Assembly (NCBI RefSeq): GCF_024580145.1
Contig: NZ_JANINI010000007.1
Location: 140,199-204,198 of the forward strand
Source of the DNA: Methyloversatilis sp. XJ19-49
GTDB lineage: Bacteria > Pseudomonadota > Gammaproteobacteria > Burkholderiales > Rhodocyclaceae
DNA length: 64,000 nt
Direction of reading: 5' to 3'
Part shown: positions 1 through 7,954 of the stretch, one piece after another
Numbering within the stretch: position 1 is the stretch's first letter
Layout: each line of letters opens with the position of its first letter
Program-made: the position numbers and the translations under genes
The notes under the pieces: model-generated
What the model saw: the letters and a program-made list of their open reading frames with translations, nothing else
What the model was told of the DNA's origin: nothing
Database searches by the model: none

Positions 1-628
1 TGATGAAGGATTCGAACAGCGCTTCGAGCTGGCTCACCAGCTGGCGGTTGGTCAGCGCGATGGCGGCCTGCGAGGCCAGGGATTCGGCCAGCTGGCGGTC
101 CGAGCCGGAAAAGATGCCGACGGCGCCGGTGACCGGATGCACGGCGTTGATCAGCTGCAGCACGCCGATCACCGCACCCTCGTGGTTCATCATCGGCACG
201 GTCAGGAAGCTGGTCGAACGGTAGCCGGTCCGGGCGTCGAAGGCGCGCGTGCCGGAAAAGTCGAAACCTTCTGCACGGTAGGCATCTGCGATGTTGACCG
301 TCTGCCCCTTCAGCGCGCTGTAAGCCGCCACCATGGACAGGTTGGGTGAGCCGTCTTCGAGGTGCAGCGGCAGCGGCGGAAAGGCGATCGGCGTGCCGGT
401 CGTGCCGCCCATCGCAATGCCCAGCGAGTCGGTACGCAGTATTTCGAAGCGCAGGTGCTCGCCCGCTTCGTCGATGCGGTACAGCGTACCGCCGTCGGCA
501 TGGGTGATGGTTTTGGCCGCCAGCAGGATCTTCTCGAGCAGCGCATCGATGTTGCGCTCGTTGGACAGCGCGCTGCCGATCTCGTTGAGCTGTTCCAGGC
601 GCCGCAGCAGATCGTCGAGTGTATCCAT
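1..628 (-). CDS. GAF-domain signalling protein, C-terminus beyond the window
   Basis: The gene runs off the left edge; 209 N-terminal residues are visible, starting MDTLDDLLRRLEQLNEIG. A short helix (about 1-30) is followed by a GAF fold (about 25-190), with the usual late strand motif GVLQLINAVHP and a closing ASQAAIALTN helix. GAF domains bind cyclic nucleotides or other small ligands and regulate an attached output domain, which is off the edge here. An HD-GYP phosphodiesterase or a cyclase is likely by analogy with similarly organised proteins, but cannot be seen. The gene starts 28 bp after the GAF-ATPase gene on the same strand, so it is probably the last or next member of the signalling operon. 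The GAF call is firm; the output is unknown. Confidence 0.75.
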   Translation of the reverse strand, partial: MDTLDDLLRRLEQLNEIGSALSNERNIDALLEKILLAAKTITHADGGTLYRIDEAGEHLRFEILRTDSLGIAMGGTTGTPIAFPPLPLHLEDGSPNLSMVAAYSALKGQTVNIADAYRAEGFDFSGTRAFDARTGYRSTSFLTVPMMNHEGAVIGVLQLINAVHPVTGAVGIFSGSDRQLAESLASQAAIALTNRQLVSQLEALFESFI

Positions 629-656
629 GGCGTGCGTTCCGGTCAGTGCCCGCGGC

Positions 657-3032
657 CTACTTGATGCAGACCGCGCGAACCTGCTTCATGTCGGTCGCGC
701 CCGACAAGACCTTTTCCATGCCATCCATCTTCAGTGTGCGCATGCCTTCCTGCAGCGCGGTCGCCAGCATGGTGGCCACGCGCTCGCGCTCCTGGATGTT
801 CTTCTTGATTGCGTCGGTACCGATCATCAGCTCGTGCAGGCCGAGCCGCCCGCGGTAGCCGGTTTCACCGCACTCCGGGCACCCTTTGGCACGGTAGAGC
901 GTGAAGCGGCCCTTGTCGTCGGCATACGCCTTTTTCCACTCATTGAAGATGCGCTCCATCGCGCCTTCGGCATCGACCACGAAATCGGGCGTACTGCGCA
1001 TTTCCTCGCTGTACTCCTGCAGGAAATGCTTCATCTCGTCGTCGCTCGGGTGCCAGGCTTCCTTGCAAACCGGGCACAGCCGCTTGGCAAGACGCTGAGC
1101 GAGCACGCCCAGCAAAGCATCGGCGAAGTTGAACGGGTCCATGCCCATGTCGAGCAGGCGCACGATGGATTCCGGTGCGCTGTTGGTGTGCAGCGTCGAG
1201 AACACGAGGTGACCGGTGAGCGAAGCTTCGATGCCGATCGCCACGGTTTCCTTGTCGCGCATTTCACCAACCATGATCACGTCCGGGTCAGCCCGCAGGA
1301 AGGCGCGCATGATGGCCGGAAAGTCCAGCCCCGCCTTCTTGTTGATCTGTACCTGCCGCAAGCCCTTCTGCGTGATTTCCACCGGATCTTCGGCGGTCCA
1401 TATCTTGGTTTCCGGCGTATTGATGTGGCCGAGTATGGAATGCAGCGTGGTGGTCTTGCCGGAGCCGGTCGGGCCGCAGACGAAAAACAGGCCGTAGGGC
1501 TTGCTGACAGCGTCCTTCAGCCTGGCGAGGTTGACCGGCAGCACGCCCAGCTTGTCCATCGGAATCGGCTCGCCGGCCGCCAGGATACGCATCACGACAT
1601 CCTCGACGCCGCCGGCCGAAGGGATCGTCGCGACCCGCAGTTCGATGTCGAGCGGACCGAACTTGCGGAACTTGATCTTGCCGTCCTGTGGTTTGCGACG
1701 CTCGGAAATATCGAGATCGCACATGATCTTCAGACGCGTGACCAGCGCGCTCCGGTAGCTGGCGGGCACTTCGATGTAGGGGTGCAGCGTGCCGTCCTTG
1801 CGGAAGCGCACGTGGGTCTTGTCCTTGCCCGGACGCGGTTCGATGTGGATGTCGGACGCGCCCTGCTGGTAGGCATCGATGATGATCTTGTTCACCAGCC
1901 GCACCAGTTCGTTGTCGGCGGCAGCGCTGACGTCGTCATTGCCGGAGTCCTGCGCGGATTCGTCCTCGCCCAGCATGTCCGACAGCAGGTCGCCGACGCT
2001 GGTTTCGTCCATCGTCGAGCCGTAGAACTGGTCGAGCGTCTGCACGAATTCCTTCGTCGTGGTGACGCGGAACAGCAGCTTGGACTTCGGGAAGATGTTG
2101 TTGACGACGCGCGCGCCCTTGACCTTTTCCGGGTCGAGCGCCATGACGACGATGCCGTCCTTGCCCTCTTCCACCGGCACCCACTGCTGCTCCTCGAGAT
2201 ACTCGCGCTTCAGATTCTTGATCAGGTCGAACGGCTTGATGCGTTCCGGCCGGAAGTGTTCGTAGGCGACACCGAAGAACTTGGAAAGCGATGCACCGAT
2301 CGCCTGCTGCTTGACCTGGAAGTCGCGCGCCAGCACGTCCTCGACATCGACGCCCTTGCGCCTTGCCGCACGCGACGCCAGATCGAACTCCTGCGGCGAC
2401 ATGACGCCATCGACCACCAGGTAGTCGTATTTCGACTTCACGACGTGGGTGACCCGATTGCGCTGCTGGAAGGCAACCGCCAGCGTGTGCGCCATACTGA
2501 GCAAGCCTTCTTCGGCAAGTGCCGAGAATGGCTGGCCGGACTTGTTGTTGATCAGCTGGACGACTCCGAGCAGGTCCTTCTTTTCCGGATCGAGAATGGG
2601 TGCGACCAGCATCTGCTTGGTGCGGTAGCCCGTCTTCTTGTCGACGCCGTCGAGGAAACGCAGGCTGGGCGAGTGCGACTTCAACTCCTCTTCGTCGTAC
2701 ACGTCGCGCAGATTCAGCAGCTGGCGGCTCATGCCGACGAAACCCGCCACGGACTGCTCGGTCAGCGGCAACCTGAGATCCTTGAAGGAATTGAGGCCGG
2801 TCTTGACCTTGGACACGATAGTGGACTTGTCTTCGCCCAGCACGTAGATCGTGAGGCGATCGGCATTGAACAGCGCAGAAATTTCCTGCGACAGCTCAAG
2901 CATGATTTCGTCGATGTTCGTGGTGGCGTGAATCTTCGTCGTGACGCCCTGAAGATTCTTGAAGAAGGCCAGCCGGCTCGATACATCGCTCATGGCGCCC
3001 AGATCACTCGCCGGCGGCATCACTGCACTCAT
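657..3032 (-). CDS. GAF-fused GspE/PilB-family ATPase
   Basis: This 791-residue protein joins a GAF domain (about 30-190) to a GspE/PilB-type hexameric ATPase. A degenerate N1-type region (about 200-340) precedes the ATPase core. The core has Walker A GPTGSGKTT (520-528), an Asp box TAEDPVE (546-552), Walker B DVIMVGEMRD (584-593), a His box FSTLHTN, and two CxxC pairs (653-656 and 718-721) for zinc. All catalytic motifs look intact. Such ATPases drive type IV pili or type II secretion, but no secretin, platform protein or pilin lies nearby; the neighbours are cyclase, phosphodiesterase, kinase and phosphatase genes. I infer that GAF ligand binding gates the ATPase. The start at 3032 was preferred over one 33 bp upstream because GAGGTG lies just before it. 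Confidence 0.85.
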   Translation of the reverse strand: MSAVMPPASDLGAMSDVSSRLAFFKNLQGVTTKIHATTNIDEIMLELSQEISALFNADRLTIYVLGEDKSTIVSKVKTGLNSFKDLRLPLTEQSVAGFVGMSRQLLNLRDVYDEEELKSHSPSLRFLDGVDKKTGYRTKQMLVAPILDPEKKDLLGVVQLINNKSGQPFSALAEEGLLSMAHTLAVAFQQRNRVTHVVKSKYDYLVVDGVMSPQEFDLASRAARRKGVDVEDVLARDFQVKQQAIGASLSKFFGVAYEHFRPERIKPFDLIKNLKREYLEEQQWVPVEEGKDGIVVMALDPEKVKGARVVNNIFPKSKLLFRVTTTKEFVQTLDQFYGSTMDETSVGDLLSDMLGEDESAQDSGNDDVSAAADNELVRLVNKIIIDAYQQGASDIHIEPRPGKDKTHVRFRKDGTLHPYIEVPASYRSALVTRLKIMCDLDISERRKPQDGKIKFRKFGPLDIELRVATIPSAGGVEDVVMRILAAGEPIPMDKLGVLPVNLARLKDAVSKPYGLFFVCGPTGSGKTTTLHSILGHINTPETKIWTAEDPVEITQKGLRQVQINKKAGLDFPAIMRAFLRADPDVIMVGEMRDKETVAIGIEASLTGHLVFSTLHTNSAPESIVRLLDMGMDPFNFADALLGVLAQRLAKRLCPVCKEAWHPSDDEMKHFLQEYSEEMRSTPDFVVDAEGAMERIFNEWKKAYADDKGRFTLYRAKGCPECGETGYRGRLGLHELMIGTDAIKKNIQERERVATMLATALQEGMRTLKMDGMEKVLSGATDMKQVRAVCIK

Positions 3033-3101
3033 TCGATCACCTCGTTTCCGCCGGCCGGCGCACACCGCGCGACGGCGTCGCGCAGATGTGCTGAAAGCAG
3101 G

Positions 3102-3869
3102 TCAGAAGTCGAAAACATGATTGTTGCGCAACATGCGGGGTTGGAGTGCGCCCAATGTTTCGGCGATCTCGCGCATGGTCATGATCATCTGGCTTGGTTT
3201 CAGATGCGTGATGTAGATTTCGGCAGGATGTTCCAGTTTCTGGAGCTCGCTCGCCAGCATGTCCGGGCACAGGTGGCGCGACATCACCGCCAGTTGGCGG
3301 TCACGGTCCGGAAAGGCGGTTTCGATGATGAGATAGCGCAGATCGGGCAGTGCATTGACCGCCGACCAGAATTCGTCACACACCGTGGTATCGCCGGAAA
3401 ACGCCAGCGTGCCACCCGCTGAACGCACGGCGTAGCCAACGGCTGGAACGGTGTGTTGCGCGGGCAGCACCCGGATGGCGCGGCCGCCCAACTCGATCTC
3501 GTCGCCGACTCGCAGTTCGCGAAAGCGCATGAATGGCTTCTCGGCGGACGGAATCTCGGTGAAATCGGGCCAGATCGACCAGTTGAAGATGTGGCGGCGC
3601 AGGACTTCCAGCGTCGGGCCGGTTGTCCATACGGTCAGCGGCGTGTCACGCAACTCACCTACGGTGTCGACCATCAGCGGCAGACAGGCGATGTGATCGA
3701 GATGGCTGTGCGTGACGAACACATGATCGATGCGCGAAAGCTCGGCGATTGAAAGGTCACCCACGCCGGTGCCGGCGTCGATCAGGATGTCGTTGTCCAC
3801 GAGCAGCGAGGTGGTACGCAGATTTGCACCACCGATACCGCCACTGCAACCGAGCACCCTTATCCTCAT
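3102..3869 (-). CDS. Metallo-beta-lactamase-fold hydrolase, class II cAMP phosphodiesterase-like
   Basis: The 255-residue protein has the metallo-beta-lactamase metal motif HSHLDH at 54-59. Further metal ligands are probable in the AQHTVPAVGY segment, SGDTT and ITHLKP. The N-terminus (MRIRVLGCSGGIGG) and overall length match proteins annotated as class II 3',5'-cyclic nucleotide phosphodiesterases, which hydrolyse cAMP or cGMP to the 5' nucleotide. No signal peptide is visible, so it should be cytoplasmic. It starts 21 bp after the stop of the receptor adenylate cyclase gene, so the pair probably makes and removes the same messenger. Fold assignment is strong; the cAMP substrate is inferred from family resemblance and context. 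A general beta-lactamase-fold hydrolase remains possible. Confidence 0.8.
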   Translation of the reverse strand: MRIRVLGCSGGIGGANLRTTSLLVDNDILIDAGTGVGDLSIAELSRIDHVFVTHSHLDHIACLPLMVDTVGELRDTPLTVWTTGPTLEVLRRHIFNWSIWPDFTEIPSAEKPFMRFRELRVGDEIELGGRAIRVLPAQHTVPAVGYAVRSAGGTLAFSGDTTVCDEFWSAVNALPDLRYLIIETAFPDRDRQLAVMSRHLCPDMLASELQKLEHPAEIYITHLKPSQMIMTMREIAETLGALQPRMLRNNHVFDF

Positions 3870-3890
3870 CAGTTCCTGATCCAGAAAACT

Positions 3891-6128
3891 CTACTTCGTT
3901 TCAAATGTCCGCACGCCGTCCCAATCCTTCCCGGGCGGGTGGCGGCGGTAATCGGCAATCTGTTCGGCGTACAGCCGGTATAGTCCGCAGTCCGGCGCAA
4001 TGCGCTGCAGATTGAACAAGGTCAGTTCAGCCTGATCCCACTCCTGGCCGCGGAACTGTCGCAACGCCAGATTCCACAACTTAAGTTCTTCGACCCGACT
4101 GCGGTCGAATTCGCTCTCGAAGGCGAGCGGTTCGAAAATCGATACCGGCTCGTCCTTGCCCTTCACCCGGACCCGGTCGATCTCGCGAAAGACGACATCC
4201 TTGACCGCACGTCGCGTCGCCTCGCCAACCAGTACGCCAACGCCGTACTGCTTGGTCAGCCCCTCGAGGCGGGACGCCAGATTCACCGCATCGCCCATGA
4301 CAGTATAGGCTTTGCGTACCGGTGACCCCATGTCGCCGACCGTCATCGGGCCGGTGTTCAGACCCACGCCTATCTTCAGTTCCGGCCAGCCACGCGCCAT
4401 CAGCGAGCGGTTCAGATCGGCCAGCGCCGCATGCATGCGCAACGCAGCGGCCACGGCGTGCCGGGCATGTTCGGGGTCATCGACCGGCGCACCCCAGAAC
4501 GCCATGATCGCGTCACCGATGTATTTGTCGAGCGTCCCACGCTGATCCTGAATCACTGCAGTCATTGCGCCCAGGTAATCGTTCATGAGCTGTGTCAATT
4601 GTTTCGGTTCGAGACCTTCCGAAATGCTGGTAAAGCCCCGGATGTCCGAAAACAGAACGGTCAGCTCGGCGTTTCTCCCCTCCATGCTGTAGTGCTCGGG
4701 GTTGCGGCTCATCTCCTCGACCAGTTCGGGCGGCACGTACTGCCCGAACATGCGGGTGAATTGGCGCTTCGAACGTGACTCGAAGAAGTAGCCGTACGAC
4801 ATGTTAAGCGCATAAAGCCCGACCACGAGCAGCACCGATGCCGCCAGCGGCAGAACGAAGTCGGCAAACTGCCAGAACGCGAAGTTCATGCCGACCAGTG
4901 CGAGCAACGCGCCACCGGCAAGCAGCGTCGCGTACTGAGGCGAGAGCCGCGGCAGCGACCAGATGAGCAGGCCGCCGATCGCGAGCAGCACGACCACATC
5001 GAACCCGGTGACGTACTGCGGGCGATGCTTGATGCGGCCATCGAGCATGCCGGCGATCAGGTTGGCGTGAATTTCCACCCCCGGGTAGGTGCTGCCGACG
5101 GGCGTGGCACGCAGGTCAAGCAGCCCGGGCGCGGTGGTACCGAGCAGCGCGATCCGCCCCTTCAATGCATCGACTGGCGTGCGGCCGGCGAGCACATCGG
5201 CCAACGAGTGGTATGCAAAACTGCCTTGCAGGCCGCGATAGGGGATCAGCGCGGCCACGTTCTCGTCGACCGGTACCCGCAAGGTGCCCTTGCTGGTCGT
5301 CATTTCCAGCCATTCGAGTCCGGCGTAGTCCCGACTGGCTGAAGAGAAAAAGCCGCTTTCGGCGTATCCCGGTGCCAGCTTCGGACTGCCGAGCAGCGTG
5401 CGGACGATGGCGAGCGACAGCGATTCGTAATAAGCGCCCTGGTGCTCGACCAGCATCGGTACGCGCCGGTTCAGACCATCGAAATCGGGCAGCGGATTGA
5501 AGTGGCCGGCGCCGAGCGCCTCCTGCTGGAAACGCGGCAGATTGGCACCAAAGCTGTTGAAGGTCGCAAATGCGATGTTGCGGCCACGGAAGGTGCCGGC
5601 CGGCAAGACCGGCTCCGGCAGCGCGCCGCTGTTCAGACCATCTTCGCGGTTGCCGAAGTAGTAGCCCAGCAGGACGGGCCGGTTCTTGAGAGAGGCCGCA
5701 AACCGCTGGTCGTAGTCGAGTTGCGGCCTCAGCGTGTCGAGCGATGCACGGAAATCCGCGTTGTCGGCGAGCGCGCCCTGCGCCAGACCTTCCAGCGCCG
5801 GCAGCCCCGAACTGGTGTCCGGCTCGGCAAAAACAACGTCGACGCCGAGCAGGCTGACGCCGTAGTGGTCGAACAGCAAGTCCATCAGCACCGCAAGCCG
5901 CTCCCGCCCCCATGGCCAACGCCCGACTTCAGTCAACGATTTCTCGTCGATGTCGAGAATGACCACCCGGTCATCGATGCCGCCCGGCATCGTCAGCGAC
6001 AGCTTGGTGTCGTAGGCGATGTGATCAAGGTTGCCCAGCACCGGAATCTGGTACAGGCGGGCAGCATGGCCAAGGAGGAGAAGCAGGAACAGCAGGCCGA
6101 TGCCGTAACGCAGCGCGTTCTGGTTCAT
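3891..6128 (-). CDS. CHASE2-domain receptor adenylate cyclase
   Basis: This is a 745-residue membrane receptor. One N-terminal membrane segment (about 8-24) leads into a periplasmic CHASE2 sensor (about 30-350, with DDRVVILDIDEKS and GRWPWGR). About three membrane helices (370-450) and a class III cyclase domain (about 485-660) follow. The metal-binding aspartates are in FSDIRGF and KYIGDA. The lysine of LDKYIGD and the aspartate of VMGDAVN fit ATP rather than GTP specificity, and the asparagine and arginine of VNLASR are present, so the enzyme should make cAMP. A C-terminal tail of about 85 residues is helical. The start at 6128 was chosen over one 21 bp upstream because the first membrane segment follows at once. 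It lies between FHA and phosphodiesterase genes. Confidence 0.9.
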   Translation of the reverse strand: MNQNALRYGIGLLFLLLLLGHAARLYQIPVLGNLDHIAYDTKLSLTMPGGIDDRVVILDIDEKSLTEVGRWPWGRERLAVLMDLLFDHYGVSLLGVDVVFAEPDTSSGLPALEGLAQGALADNADFRASLDTLRPQLDYDQRFAASLKNRPVLLGYYFGNREDGLNSGALPEPVLPAGTFRGRNIAFATFNSFGANLPRFQQEALGAGHFNPLPDFDGLNRRVPMLVEHQGAYYESLSLAIVRTLLGSPKLAPGYAESGFFSSASRDYAGLEWLEMTTSKGTLRVPVDENVAALIPYRGLQGSFAYHSLADVLAGRTPVDALKGRIALLGTTAPGLLDLRATPVGSTYPGVEIHANLIAGMLDGRIKHRPQYVTGFDVVVLLAIGGLLIWSLPRLSPQYATLLAGGALLALVGMNFAFWQFADFVLPLAASVLLVVGLYALNMSYGYFFESRSKRQFTRMFGQYVPPELVEEMSRNPEHYSMEGRNAELTVLFSDIRGFTSISEGLEPKQLTQLMNDYLGAMTAVIQDQRGTLDKYIGDAIMAFWGAPVDDPEHARHAVAAALRMHAALADLNRSLMARGWPELKIGVGLNTGPMTVGDMGSPVRKAYTVMGDAVNLASRLEGLTKQYGVGVLVGEATRRAVKDVVFREIDRVRVKGKDEPVSIFEPLAFESEFDRSRVEELKLWNLALRQFRGQEWDQAELTLFNLQRIAPDCGLYRLYAEQIADYRRHPPGKDWDGVRTFETK

Positions 6129-6245
6129 TGCGGACGTCCGGCAACGCACCCCGGCCCGGGCTGCGCCTCATCCGGCACATGCTCTGGGGGGCGGCGGACG
6201 GCAGGCGCCGGACGCGGCAGCATGACAGGCTCGGATCGGGCGTCG

Positions 6246-7055
6246 TCAGCGCTTGATGAAGAACTCCATCTTCACACCGGCAATTTCGATCACGTCGTGA
6301 TCCTCGAGCGGGTGCGCCTGGGCATCGAGCTGTCGACCGTTGACGACCGGCATGTTCGCGCCTTCGACATGGGTGATGAAATACCCCTGCGGACGGCGTG
6401 TGATGACGGCGACCTGCAGCCCCGGTTTGCCGAGCGTGGTCAGCGTCTTCGTCAATTCAAGTTCGCGCCCGGCGTTGGCCCCATTGAGAATCTGAATCGC
6501 ACCGACCTGATTGGCGCTCGCGGACGGCGGCGGCGGCGGCGGCGGCGGCGGGGGTGCCAGCGGAGGCGGCGGAGGCGGCAGGCCGGCGCCGCCGAGCGAC
6601 GAACCGGCCGGCATCGACTGGCCAGGACGGAAACCGGTCTGCGTATCGGTCTGGGCACGCACCGGTGCAGGCGCGGGCGCAGGCGGTGCATCGGCCGGCG
6701 CCTTGCGCATCATGTCCGGACGCAACACCATGGTTTTTTCGAAATCCGGTGACTGCGCGACGGTCGGCGTTTCGTTGATGTACTTGAGCCGGTACTTGCC
6801 GAGTTCGACCACGTCGTTGTTCTGCAGGAAGTGCTTCTTGATCGGCTGCCCATTCACATAGGTGCCGTTCGTGCTGTTCATGTCCTCAAGGAAGGAATCG
6901 TTGAGGATGGTGACGATGACCGCATGCTCGCCGCTGATCGCGAGATTGTCGATCTGGATGTCGTTGTGCGGTTTGCGCCCAATGGTGGTGCGCTCCTTGG
7001 CGAGCGGCAACTCCTTGAGGACCAGTCCATCCATGCTGAGTATCAGTTTTGCCAT
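6246..7055 (-). CDS. Two-FHA-domain protein with polyproline linker
   Basis: The 269-residue cytoplasmic protein has an N-terminal FHA domain (about 20-95). All phosphothreonine-binding signature residues are present: the GR of TIGRKPHND, the serine and histidine of SGEHAV, and NSTNGTYVNG. A proline/alanine linker (about 115-180) includes a run of ten prolines. The second FHA-like domain (about 190-268) is degenerate: GK replaces GR and no SxxH is seen, although VVNGRQL survives, so it may not bind phosphothreonine. FHA domains read Ser/Thr-kinase phosphorylation. The gene starts 12 bp after the PP2C phosphatase gene and belongs to the same operon as the receptor kinase. It is probably the adaptor recognising the kinase or its substrate. 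Confidence 0.9.
   Translation of the reverse strand: MAKLILSMDGLVLKELPLAKERTTIGRKPHNDIQIDNLAISGEHAVIVTILNDSFLEDMNSTNGTYVNGQPIKKHFLQNNDVVELGKYRLKYINETPTVAQSPDFEKTMVLRPDMMRKAPADAPPAPAPAPVRAQTDTQTGFRPGQSMPAGSSLGGAGLPPPPPPLAPPPPPPPPPPSASANQVGAIQILNGANAGRELELTKTLTTLGKPGLQVAVITRRPQGYFITHVEGANMPVVNGRQLDAQAHPLEDHDVIEIAGVKMEFFIKR
6525..6551. repeat. (CGG)9 trinucleotide repeat encoding polyproline
   Basis: Nine perfect CGG units lie inside the FHA gene, which reads them as proline codons on the minus strand; a second, imperfect CGG/AGG-rich stretch follows up to about 6590. Changes in unit number would alter the linker length in frame rather than switch the gene off. Long proline runs stall ribosomes and normally depend on elongation factor P. 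Confidence 0.85.
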
Positions 7056-7067
7056 TTTCCAGTCCCT

Positions 7068-7871
7068 TTACTTCAACCATGCAAGCAGGCGCGCGAGCCA
7101 GCCGCGTTCGGTGGCAGGAAAGGCCTGCAGCACCCTGACCAGTATCACCGACACATTGTCGCGTCCGCCATTGTCGTTCGCCATCTGTACCAGCTGTTCG
7201 GCCGCCAGATCGAGGTTGGCGGACAAGGCCTGAAGCGTCAGCGCGATGTCGTCGTTCTCGACCATGTCGTTCAGTCCGTCGGAACAGAACAGGTATACGT
7301 CTCCGGGAACCACGTCGTAGGTGCGTATTTCGGGCTCGACTTCCGGGTCTACGCCCAGCGCGCGCGTCACGAGGTTCTTGTTCTGGGAACGACGCGCGTC
7401 TTCTTCCGTAATCATGCCGCTGTCGATTTGCTCCTGCAACAGCGAGTGATCACGCGTGACGCACTCGAAGGCGCCGTCACGCAACCGGTACATGCGCGAA
7501 TCGCCGATATGCGCGACGGATATGTGATTATCGCGGAAAACGGCCATGACCAGGGTCGTGCCCATGCCCGAATACTGCGGCTGGCTCTCGGCCGCCTGAT
7601 AGATCGCGTTGTTGGCGCGGCCAATGACCGATTCCAGCAGTTGTGACACACCGTGTTTCGCGTCCTGCAGGCCCTGCGCAAGCTCGGAACCGATGACCGC
7701 GGTCGCCATGCCGCTCGCCACCTCACCGGCGTTGTAGCCGCCCATGCCGTCGGCCAGTATCGCGAGGCCGACACCGGGCTGCGTGAACACCGCGTCTTCA
7801 TTGTGGGTGCGCACCATGCCGGAATGGGTGCGACTGACCATCTGCAGCGCCTGACCGAGGTCCCGGGTCAT
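7068..7871 (-). CDS. PP2C-family serine/threonine phosphatase
   Basis: The 267-residue protein shows the bacterial PP2C (Stp/PrpC) motif series. HNEDA is at 23-27 and ADGMGG at 40-45, followed by GTTLVMAVF, HIGDSRMYRL, ARGALG-like TRALG, FCSDGLND and DNVSVILV near the C-terminus. The aspartates of these motifs hold the two catalytic metal ions. It dephosphorylates Ser/Thr phosphoproteins and should oppose the receptor kinase encoded 83 bp upstream on the same strand. The last residues (WLARLLAWLK) form a short amphipathic helix that could touch the membrane, which would place the phosphatase near the membrane-bound kinase; that is inference. No N-terminal signal is seen. Confidence 0.92.
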   Translation of the reverse strand: MTRDLGQALQMVSRTHSGMVRTHNEDAVFTQPGVGLAILADGMGGYNAGEVASGMATAVIGSELAQGLQDAKHGVSQLLESVIGRANNAIYQAAESQPQYSGMGTTLVMAVFRDNHISVAHIGDSRMYRLRDGAFECVTRDHSLLQEQIDSGMITEEDARRSQNKNLVTRALGVDPEVEPEIRTYDVVPGDVYLFCSDGLNDMVENDDIALTLQALSANLDLAAEQLVQMANDNGGRDNVSVILVRVLQAFPATERGWLARLLAWLK

Positions 7872-7954
7872 GTCAGTACCGCCCGCACAGGCAGATACAC
7901 GGACACATCCCCTCCGGGGACAGCAGGTGGTGTGGGCATGCGGACTGTGTCATG

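Noticed and set aside
333..3422. Very long plus-strand open frame (1029 codons) opposite the GAF-ATPase
   Set aside because: It is antisense to a clear gene with intact motifs. In GC-rich DNA the reverse frame of a real gene is often open. The translation is rich in Arg/His/Gln/Asp with no recognisable domain and no ribosome-binding site.
6531..6600. CGG-rich stretch as a possible CRISPR or tandem repeat array
   Set aside because: It is a simple trinucleotide run inside the FHA coding sequence, read as prolines, with no spacers.
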